From JABDMH01 sp965223165 (GTDB taxonomy: Bacteria > Bacteroidota > Bacteroidia > Chitinophagales > Saprospiraceae), in the NCBI GenBank assembly GCA_965223165.1, contig CBDCVQ010000014.1, positions 124,001 to 188,000 on the forward strand: a DNA stretch of 64,000 bases. Direction: 5' to 3'. A program made the translations under genes and the position numbers. Numbering within the stretch: the first letter of the stretch is position 1; each line of letters starts with the position of its first letter. The notes beneath the pieces are model-generated. The model saw only the letters and a program-made list of their open reading frames with translations, did not search any database and had not been told where the DNA came from. Below, piece by piece: positions 23,201 through 35,200 of this stretch.

Positions 23201-26200
23201 TGTAGCCACTCCCGTGGCGGTCGTGTCCGTGGAGCCGTGACAATCGATCAGTACATCTGCTGGGCAGGTGATCACAGGCAAACTGGTGTCCTGTACCGTG
23301 ATCGTCTGTAGACAGCTACTGCTATTGCCGCACTCATCCACCGCGGTCCAGGTACGCTCTATCACGTAATTGCCACCGCAACCCGTGGTTATCTGATTAT
23401 CAACGTAGGAAATCACTGGGGCAGGCCCGCAATTGTCTGTGGCTGTAGCCACTCCGGTGGCCGTGGTATCCGTCGAGCCATGACAATCGATCAGCACATC
23501 CGCCGGGCAGGTGATGACAGGCAAGCTCGTATCCTGTACCGTGATCGTCTGCAAGCAAGTGCTGCTGTTACCGCACTCATCCACCGCGGTCCACGTACGC
23601 TCTATCACATAATTGCCGCCGCAGCCTGTCGGTATCACATTGTCCAAAAAGCTGACTGTGGGCACAGGTCCACAATTGTCTGTGGCTGTAGCCACTCCAG
23701 TGGCCGTCGTATCCGTGGAGCCGTGACAATCGATCAGTACATCTGCCGGACATGTGATCACCGGCAAACTTGTGTCCTGTACTGTAATCGTCTGCAAACA
23801 ACTGCTGCTGTTGCCGCATTCGTCCACCGCAGTCCAGGTACGCTCTATCACGTAATTGCCGCCGCAGCCCGTGGCTATGGTATTGTCGAGAAAACTGATT
23901 GTAGGTGTAGGTCCACAATTGTCTGTGGCTGTAGCAACTCCAGTGGCCGTCGTATCTGTCGAACCGTGACAATCGATCAGCACGTCCGCGGGACAGGTGA
24001 TTACCGGCAAGCTCGTATCCTGCACCGTAATGGTCTGTAAACAGGTGCTGCTGTTGCCGCACTCGTCCACCGCGGTCCACGTACGCTCTATCACGTAGTT
24101 GCCGCCGCAGCCCGTGGCTATGACATTATCAGCAAAGCTGATGGTAGGCTCAGGACCACAGTTGTCTGTCGCAGTGGCAACACCTGTGGCTGTGGTATCT
24201 GTGGAGCCATGACAATCGATCAGTACATCTGCTGGGCAGGTGATCACCGGCAAACTTGTGTCCTGTACTGTAATCGTCTGCAAACAACTGCTGCTGTTGC
24301 CGCATTCGTCCACCGCAGTCCAGGTACGCTCTATCACGTAATTACCTCCGCAACCCGTGGGTATCTGATTATCGATGTAAGATATGGCAGGGGTTGGACC
24401 GCAATTGTCGGTGGCTGTGGCCACTCCAGTGGCCGTGGTATCCGTCGAGCCATGACAATCGATCAACACATCCGCAGGGCAGATGATCACAGGCAAGCTC
24501 GTATCCTGTACTGTGATCGTCTGCAGACAGGAGCTGCTGTTACCGCACTCATCTACCGCAGTCCACGTACGCTCTATCACATAATTGCCGCCGCAGCCCA
24601 TCGGTATCACATTGTCCAAAAAGCTGACGCTAGGCGCAGGGCCACAATTGTCCGTGGCTGTCGCCACGCCCGTGGCGGTAGTATCTGTGGAGCCGTGACA
24701 ATCGATCAGTACATCTGATGGGCAGGTGATCACCGGCAAACTTGTGTCCTGTACTGTAATCGTCTGCAAACAACTGCTGCTGTTGCCGCATTCGTCCACC
24801 GCAGTCCAGGTACGCTCTATCACGTAATTGCCGCCGCAACCCGTGGGTATCTGATTATCGATGTAAGATATGGCAGGGGCTGGACCGCAATTGTCGGTGG
24901 CTGTTGCCACTCCAGTCGCCGTAGTGTCCGTCGAGCCATGACAATCGATCAACACATCCGCTGGACAGGTGATTACGGGCAAGCTTGTATCCTGCACCGT
25001 GATGGTCTGCAAGCAGGTGCTGCTGTTGCCGCACTCGTCTACTGCCGTCCAAGTACGCTCTATCACATAGTTGCCGCCACAGCCTGTAGGTAACAAATTG
25101 TCAGCAAACGAAATAGTCGGGACAGGGCCACAGTTGTCTGTGGCTGTAGCCACCCCAGTAGCTGTCGTATCCGTTGAGCCATGACAGTCAATGAGAACAT
25201 CCGCAGGGCAGGTGATCACCGGTAAGCTAGTGTCCTGTACTGTAATCGTCTGCAAGCAATTGCTGCTGTTGCCACACTCATCTACCGCGGTCCATGTTCG
25301 TTCGATCACGTAATTACCCCCACAGCCCGTCGCTATGACGTTATCCAGGTAAGAAATCACCGGGGTAGGACCACAGTTATCCGTGGCTGTCGCCACGCCC
25401 GTGGCAGTGGTGTCTGTAGAGCCGTGGCAGTCGATCAGTACATCCGCTGGACAAGTTATTACAGGCAAACTCGTGTCCTGTACTGTGATCGTCTGCAGGC
25501 AAGTGCTGCTGTTGCCACACTCATCCACTGCGGTCCACGTACGCTCGATCACGTAGTTGCCACCACAGCCTGCGGGTAGGATGTTGTCCAAGTAGGAAAT
25601 TGCTGGAAGGGGACCGCAGTTGTCGGTAGCCGTTGCCACACCGGTGGCCGTGGTATCTGTCGAACCATGGCAGTCGATAAGCACATCGGCTGGACAGGTG
25701 ATTACCGGCAAACTGGTGTCCTGTACCGTGATGGTCTGTAGACAATTGGTCACATTCCCGCACTCGTCTATGGCTGTCCAGGTTCGTTCGATCACATAGT
25801 TCCCTCCGCAGCCCGTGGGTATGACATTGTCGAGATAGGAGATGGCTGGTGCCGGACCGCAATTATCCGAAGCTGTTGCGACGCCTGTGGCAGTCGTATC
25901 TGTGGAACCATGACAATCGATCAACACATCAGCGGGACACACAATGACCGGCAATGTGGTGTCTTGAACAGTTATGATTTGAAGGCAACTGTCTGCCCTT
26001 CCACAATCATCTTGGGCAATCCACAATCGCTCGATGCTGTAGTTTCCTGAGCAGCCGGTCGAGACAATGTTGTCGACAAAAGACACTGCTACAGCCAACA
26101 GACAACTAGCTGTGGCTGTCGCTGAGCCGGTGACTGTGGTATCCGTCGAGTTGTGGCAATCCACCGCAATATCTGCCGGACAGGTAATGGTAGGTCCGGC

Positions 26201-29200
26201 GTTGTCAATTTGATAGTCTACGGCACAGCTGTCCGCACGGCCGCATTGGTCCATGACGATATAGGTGACAGTCACCGTCTGCGGACAATCTGTGGGAGCT
26301 GGGAGCGAACTTACAGCTACGTCGAATGACAAATCACAGGAAACGGTTATCCCAGTGGCCCGAATAATCGCGCTGTCAATCGCTACGATGGAGATTAGGT
26401 CCTGATAGCAACTAACCACCCCACCGCTTGGACAGGCAATGGCCGGTCCACCGTTGTCGATCGTGAAGGTCTGGATACATACATCCGTGCGACCGCACTG
26501 ATCCGTGATCGTATAATCCACCGTGTAGGTTGGAGTACAGTTGTCGATCTTGGGTGCCACCACCGCCACCACATTCCAGGTCAGATCGCAGCTGACCGCC
26601 ACATTGGTACCTCCGTTGTGGCTCAACACATTGGCATCTACTATCGCCTGGATATCCTCATAACAAGTCACCGTCGTGTCGGCAAAACATGTAATGGTTG
26701 GGACTGCATTATCAATGGTAAAGGTCTGCGTGCACTGATCGGTACGACCACACTGGTCGGTGATCGTATAATCCACCGTGTAGGTCGGTGTACAGTTGTC
26801 AATCTTAGGTGCCACCACCGCCACCACATTCCAGGTCAGATCACAGCTCACCGCCACGTTGGTACCTGCGTTGTGACTCACCACATTGGCATCCACAATC
26901 GCCTGGATATCTTCGTAGCAAGTCACCGTCGTATCCGCAAAACATGTAATCGTTGGAACTGCATTATCGATGGTAAAGGTCTGGGTGCACTGGTCCGTAC
27001 GACCGCATTGGTCGGTGATCGTATAATCGACCGTGTAGGTCGGAGTACAGTTGTCGATCCTGGAGGCCACCACCGCCACCACGTTCCAGGTGAGATCGCA
27101 GCTCACCGTTACATTGCTGCCGCCGTTATGGCTGAGCACATTGGCATCCACAATCGCCTGGATGTCCTCATAGCACGTTACGGTCGTATCCGCAAAACAG
27201 GTGATTGTCGGTGCAGGATTATCTATGGTGAAGGTCTGTGTACAGGCGTCGGTGCGACCGCACTGATCGGTAATCGTATAATCCACCGTGTAGGTCGGTG
27301 TGCAGTTGTCGATCTTGGGCGTTACGGCCGCCACCACATTCCAAGTTAGATCGCAACTAACTGTCACATTAGTGCCAGCATTGTGGCTAAGCACATTGGC
27401 ATCCACAATCGCCTGGATGTCCTCATAGCATGTCACCGTCGTATCCGCAAAACAAGTGATCGTCGGTGCAGGGTTATCGATGGTGAAGGTCTGGGTACAT
27501 TCATCCGTGCGACCACACTGATCCGTAATTGTATAATCCACCGTGTAGCTCGGTGTACAGTTATCGATCTTGGGCGCCACGACCGCCACTACGTTCCAGG
27601 TCAGATCGCAGCTGACCGTTGCATCGCTACCGCCATTGTGGCTGAGCACATTGGCATCCACAATCGCCTGGATGTCTTCGTAGCAAGTTACCGTGGTATC
27701 GGCAAAACAAGTGATCGTCGGTGCCGCATTGTCAATCGTGAACGTCTGCGTGCACTGGTCCGTGCGTCCACACTGATCGGTAATCGTATAATCCACCGTG
27801 TAGGTGGGTGTGCAGTTGTCGATCTTGGGCGCTACGACGGCCACCACGTTCCAAGTCAGATCACAGCTGACCGTCACATTAGTGCCAGCGTTGTGGCTGA
27901 GCACATTGGCATCTACAATCGCCTGGATGTCCTCGTAACATGTCACCGTCGTATCCGCAAAACAAGTGATCGTCGGTGCGGGATTATCGATCGTGAAGGT
28001 CTGGGTGCATACATCCGCGCGACCGCACTGATCGGTGATCGTATAATCCACCGTGTAGCTCGGGGTACAGTTATCAATCTTGGGGGCCAGCACCGCCACC
28101 ACGTTCCAGGTCAGATCACAGCTCACCGTTACATTGCTGCCGCTGTTGTGGCTGATTACATTGGCATCCACAATCGCCTGGATGTCTTCGTAGCAAGTCA
28201 CCGTCGTATCCGCAAAACAAGTGATTGTCGGAGCAGGGTTATCGATCGTGAAGGTCTGGGTGCATACATCCGTGCGACCGCACTGGTCCGTGATCGTGTA
28301 ATCCACTGTGTAGGTTGGAGTACAGTTGTCGATCTTGGGGGCCACCACCGCTACCACATTCCAGGTCAGATCACAGCTCACTATTACATTGCTACCGCTG
28401 TTGTGGCTGATTACATTGGCATCCACAATCGCCTGGATGTCTTCATAACACGTCACCGTGGTATCGGCAAAACAAGTGATCGTCGGAGCAGCGTTATCGA
28501 TCGTGAAGGTCTGGGTACACTGGTCCGTGCGACCGCACTGATCGGTGATCGTATAATCCACTGTGTAGGTTGGAGTACAGTTGTCGATCTTGGGGGCCAC
28601 CACCGCTACCACATTCCAGGTCAGATCACAGCTCACTGTTACATTGCTGCCGCCGATGTGGCTGAGCACATTGGCATCCACAATCGCCTGGATGTCTTCG
28701 TAGCAGGTCACGGTCGTATCAGCAAAACAGGTGATTGTTGGATCGGCATTATCGATCGCAAAGGTCTGGGTACACTGGTCGGTACGACCGCACTGATCCG
28801 TGATTGTATAATCCACCGTGTAGGTCGGGGTACAGTTGTCGATCTTGGGTGCCACCACCGCCACCACATTCCAAGTTAGATCGCAACTAACTGTCACATT
28901 AGTGCCAGCATTGTGGCTGAGCACATTGGCATCCACAATCGCCTGGATGTCTTCGTAGCAGGTCACGGTCGTATCAGCAAAACAGGTGATTGTCGGTGCC
29001 GCATTGTCGATCGTGAAGGTCTGGATACACTGGTCTGTACGACCGCACTGATCGGTGATCGTATAGTCCACCGTGTAGCTCGGGGTACAGTTGTCGATCT
29101 TGGGTGCCACCACCGCCACTACGTTCCAAGTTAGATCGCAACTAACTGTCACATTAGTACCAGCATTGTGGCTGAGCACATTGGCATCCACAATCGCCTG

Positions 29201-32200
29201 GATGTCTTCGTAGCAGGTCACGGTCGTATCCGCAAAACAGGTGATTGTTGGATCGGCATTATCGATCGCAAAGGTCTGGGTACACTGGTCGGTACGACCG
29301 CACTGATCCGTGATTGTATAATCCACCGTGTAGGTTGGAGTGCAGTTGTCGATCTTGGGGGCCACCACCGCCACCACGTTCCAAGTCAGATCACAGCTCA
29401 CCGTTACATTGCTGCCGCCGTTGTAGCTGAGCACATTGGCATCCACAATCGCCTGGATATCTTCGTAGCAAGTTACCGTCGTATCCGCAAAGCACGTGAT
29501 CGTGGGGTCGGCATTGTCAATGGTGAACGTCTGGGTGCATACATCCGTGCGACCGCACTGATCGGTGATCGTATAATCCACCGTGTAGGTCGGCGTACAG
29601 TTGTCGATCTTGGGGGCCACCACCGCCACCACGTTCCAAGTCAGATCGCAACTAACCGTTACATTGCTGCCGCCGTTGTGGCTGAGCACATTGGCGTCCA
29701 CAATCGCCTGGATATCTTCGTAGCAAGTCACCGTCGTATCCGCAAAGCACGTGATCGTGGGGTCGGCATTGTCAATGGTGAACGTCTGGGTGCATACATC
29801 CGTGCGACCGCACTGATCGGTGATCGTATAATCCACCGTGTAGGTCGGCGTACAGTTGTCGATCTTGGGGGCCACCACCGCCACCACGTTCCAAGTCAGA
29901 TCGCAACTAACCGTTACATTGCTACCGCCGTTATGGCTGAGCACATTGGCATCTACGATGGCCTGGATGTCTTCATAACACGTCACCGTCGTATCCGCAA
30001 AACAGGTGATTGTCGGGGCCGGATTGTCGATCATGTAGTCGACATCGCAAGAGTTCATGCGTCCACACTGGTCGAGGACAGTATACGTGATCGTCACCAT
30101 GTGCGGGCAATCGTCGCGTGGGGGTAGTGGACTGACAGATATTGAGTAGCTGAGATCACAGGCCACGGTTACACCAGACACCGTAAGAATTGCACTGTCC
30201 AGAGAGATAATTGCCACCAGATCATCATAACAGGGGACAGTACCTCCAGTGGGACAAGTGATCGAAGGACCTGGATTATCGATCGTGAAGGTCTGGGTGC
30301 ACTGGTCCGTGCGTCCGCACTGATCGGTGATCGTATAATCCACACTGTAGGTCGGAGTGCAGTTGTCAATCTTAGGTGCCACCACCGCCACCACGTTCCA
30401 GGTAAGATCACAGCTCACAATTACATTGCTGCCGCCGTTATGGCTGATGACATTGGCATCCACAATCGCCTGGATGTCTTCGTAGCAAGTCACGGTCGTA
30501 TCGGCAAAACACGTGATCGTTGGATCGGCATTATCAATCGTGAAAGTCTGTGTGCACTGATCGGTACGACCGCACTGATCGGTGATCGTATAATCCACCG
30601 TGTAGGTTGGGGTACAGTTGTCAATCTTGGGTGCTACAGCCGCCACCACGTTCCAGGTTAGATCACAGCTCACCGTTACATTACTGCCGCCGTTGTGACC
30701 CGTGACATTGGCATCCACAATCGCCTGGATGTCTTCGTAGCAAGTTACCGTCGTATCCGCAAAACAGGTAATCGTTGGATCGGCATTGTCAATTGTGAAC
30801 GTCTGGGTACATACATCCGTGCGGCCACACTGATCGGTGATCGTATAATCCACCGTGTAGGTCGGGGTACAGTTGTCAATCTTGGGCGCCAGCACCGCTG
30901 CCACGTTCCAAGTCAGATCACAACTGACCGTTACATTACTACCGCCGTTGTGGCTGATGACATTGGCATCCACAATCGCCTGGATGTCTTCGTAGCAAGT
31001 CACCGTCGTATCGGCAAAACACGTGATCGTTGGATCGGCGTTATCAATGGTAAAAGTCTGGGTACACTGGTCCGTACGACCACACTGGTCCGTGATCGTA
31101 TAATCCACCGTATAGCTCGGCGTGCAGTTGTCGATCTTGGGTGCAACGACGGCCACCACATTCCAGGTAAGATCGCAGCTAACTGTCACATTAGTGCCAG
31201 AATTGTGACTTAGCACATTGGCATCTACAATCGCCTGGATGTCTTCGTAGCATGTCACCGTCGTATCCGCAAAACAGGTGATCGTTGGATCGGCATTGTC
31301 GATCGTGAAGGTCTGCGTACACTGATCCGTACGACCACACTGGTCGGTGATCGTATAGTCTACCGTGTAGGTCGGGGTACAGTTGTCGATCTTGGGGGTT
31401 AGGACCGCCACGACATTCCAGGTCAGATCACAGCTGACCGTTACATTGCTACCGCCGTTGTGGCTGAGCACATTGGCATCCACAATCGCCTGGATGTCTT
31501 CGTAACACGTCACCGTCGTATCCGCAAAACATGTAATCGTTGGATCGGCATTATCAATCGTAAAGGTCTGCGTGCACTGGTCCGTACGACCGCACTGATC
31601 CGTGATCGTGTAATCCACTGTGTAGGTCGGAGTACAGTTGTCGATCTTGGGGGCCACCACCGCCACCACATTCCAGGTAAGATCACAGCTCACCGTTACA
31701 TTGCTACCGCCGTTGTGACTGATGACATTGGCATCCACAATCGCCTGGATGTCTTCGTAGCAAGTCACCGTCGTATCGGCAAAACAAGTGATCGTCGGAG
31801 CAGGGTTATCGATCGTGAAGGTCTGGGTGCATACATCCGTGCGACCGCACTGGTCCGTAATTGCATAATCCACCGTGTAGGTCGGCGTACAGTTGTCGAT
31901 CTTGGGGGCCACCACCGCCACCACATTCCAGGTAAGATCACAGCTCACCGTTACATTGCTACCGCCGTTGTGACTGATGACATTGGCATCGACGATCGCC
32001 TGGATGTCTTCGTAGCAAGTCACCGTCGTATCGGCAAAACAAGTGATCGTCGGAGCAGGGTTATCGATCGTGAAGGTCTGGGTGCATACATCCGTGCGAC
32101 CGCACTGGTCTGTAATTGTATAATCCACCGTGTAGGTTGGAGTACAGTTGTCGATCTTGGGGGCCACCACCGCCACCACATTCCAGGTCAGATCACAGCT

Positions 32201-35200
32201 CACTGTTACATTGCTGCCGCCGTTGTGGCTGAGCACATTGGCATCCACAATCGCCTGGATGTCTTCATAACACGTCACCGTCGTATCCGCAAAACAAGTG
32301 ATTGTCGGAGCAGGATTATCGATCGTGAAGGTCTGGATGCATACATCCGTGCGACCACACTGGTCCGTGATCGTATAATCCACCGTGTAGCTCGGGGTAC
32401 AGTTGTCGATCTTGGGGGCCACCACCGCCACCACATTCCAGGTCAGATCACAGCTCACTGTTACATTGCTGCCGCCGTTGTGGCTGAGCACATTGGCATC
32501 CACAATCGCCTGGATGTCTTCATAACACGTCACCGTTGTGTCCGCAAAGCACGTGATCGTGGGATCGGCATTGTCAATGGCAAACGTCTGGGTACATACA
32601 TCCGTGCGGCCACACTGATCGGTGATCGTATAATCCACCGTGTAGGTTGGAGTGCAGTTGTCGATCTTGGGGGCCACCACCGCCACCACGTTCCAGGTCA
32701 GATCGCAGCTCACTGTTACATTGCTACCGCCGTTGTGGCTGAGCACATTGGCATCGACAATCGCCTGGATGTCTTCGTAGCAAGTTACCGTTGTATCCGC
32801 AAAGCACGTGATCGTTGGATCGGCATTATCGATCGTGAACGTCTGCGTGCACTGATCGGTACGACCACACTGATCTGTGATCGTATAATCCACCTTGTAG
32901 GTCGGCGTGCAGTTGTCCACCTTCGGTGCCACCACACCGACCACGTTCCAAGTTAGGTCACAGTTGACCGTCACATTGGTACCGCTATTGTGGCTGATGA
33001 CATTGGCATCCACAATCGCCTGGATGTCTTCGTAGCAAGTCACCGTCGTGTCCGCAAAACAAGTGATCGTTGGATCGGCATTATCAATCGTAAAAGTCTG
33101 CGTGCACTGATCGGTACGACCGCACTGATCGGTGATCGTATAGTCCACCGTGTAGCTCGGGGTACAGTTGTCGATCTTGGGTGCCACGACCGCCGCCACA
33201 TTCCAGGTCAAATCACAACTCACCGCCACATTGGTGCCGCCGTTGTGGCTGAGCACATTGGCATCTACAATCGCCTGGATAGCTTCATAGCATGTCACCG
33301 TGGTATCGGCAAAACAAGTGATCGTCGGAGCAGGGTTATCGATCGTGAAGGTCTGGGTACACTGGTCCGTACGACCACACTGGTCCGTGATCGTATAATC
33401 CACCGTATAGCTCGGCGTGCAGTTGTCGATCTTGGGTGCAACGACGGCCACCACATTCCAGGTAAGATCACAGCTCACCGTTACATTGCTGCCACCGTTA
33501 TGGCTGAGCACATTGGCATCCACAATCGCCTGGATGTCTTCGTAGCAGGTCACCGTCGTATCCGCAAAACAAGTGATCGTTGGATCGGCATTATCAATCG
33601 TGAAGGTCTGGGTACACTGGTCCGTACGACCACACTGGTCGGTAATCGTATAATCCACCGTGTAGGTGGGGGTGCAGTTGTCGATCTTGGGCTCAACGAC
33701 CGCCACCACATTCCAGGTAAGATCACAGCTGACCGTTACATTACTACCGCCATTGTGACTAGTGACATTGGCATCGACAATCGCCTGGATGTCTTCGTAG
33801 CAAGTAACCGTTGTATCCGCAAAGCACGTGATCGTTGGATCGGCATTATCGATCGTGAACGTCTGCGTGCACTGATCGGTACGACCACACTGATCTGTGA
33901 TCGTATAATCCACCGTGTAGGTCGGCGTGCAGTTGTCGATCTTGGGTGTTACCAGCGCCACTACATTCCAAGTCAGATCACAGCTGACGGTCACATTGGT
34001 ACCGCCGTTGTGACTGAGCACATTGGCATCCACAATCGCCTGGATGTCTTCGTAGCATGTCACCGTCGTATCCGCAAAACAAGTGATCGTCGGAGCAGGA
34101 TTATCGATCGTCAACGTCTGGGTACATACATCCGTGCGACCGCACTGATCCGTGATCGTATAGTCTACCTTGTAACTTGGTGTACAGTTATCAATCTTGG
34201 GGGCCACGACCGCCGCCACATTCCAGGCCAAATCACAACTCACCGCCACATTGGTGCCGCCGTTGTGGCTGAGCACATTGGCATCTACAATCGCCTGGAT
34301 AGCTTCATAGCATGTCACGGTCGTATCCGCAAGACAGGTGATCGTGGGTGCGTTATTTGAAATAGTATAGGTTGTATTGCATTGATCCATGCGTCCACAA
34401 CTGTCCGTTGCTGTCCACGTGATCACATAGGCACCAGGGCAATCATCAATTGCGGGCAAGGCACTTCGGGTAACTACATAACTCATGCCGCATGCAGTCG
34501 TGACCCCACCTGCCGCAAGCGCGAGGCTGTCTGCCGTAACTTGCGCCACAAAATCGCTGTAGCAATTTATGGTCGTATTGGCCGGACATGCATTGATCAG
34601 AGGACCACTGTTGGACACACTGTACGTGACTGCACAGTTTGCGGTCCTTCCGCAACTATCGGTCACCTCGTAGGTGATCGTGTAGGTGCCCGGACAATTA
34701 TCATATGCTGGCAGCGCACTTCGAGTGAAGCTAAAACTCATCCCACAGCTCGTCGTGATCGAGGACGCGATGAGGAAACTATCCACCGTCACTACACTGA
34801 CCAGATCACTGTAGCAAGCTACCACGCCTCCTGCTGGGCAGTAGCCGATGGATGGACCTGCGTTGACAATGTCGTATTCGACGCTGCACGAAGTGGATCG
34901 GCCGCAACTGTCCAACACCGTATAGGTGATGGTGTAAGCGGCTGGGCAATTATCAAAGGAGGGCATGGGGCTCACACTGATCGTGTACGGGATCCCACAT
35001 CCCGTGGTCACACCCCCATTGACCAACTGCGCACTGTCCTGTGAGATCTGATTGACGAGATCACTATAGCAGGTCACGGTCATGTCGTTGGGACAGTTAG
35101 TGATGGTGGGTGCCTGGGTATTCTCTACGGTGATGATTTGCTGACAGGTGGCCGTATTGCCACAGCTGTCGATCACTGTAAAGGTTCGAGTGATGGCAAT

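Noticed and set aside
26618..34360. Long plus-strand frames (up to about 500 codons) with repeats such as HIGIHNRLDVFVA
   Set aside because: Antisense shadows of the 255-bp repeat; they persist only because the unit length is a multiple of three and lacks stops in that frame.
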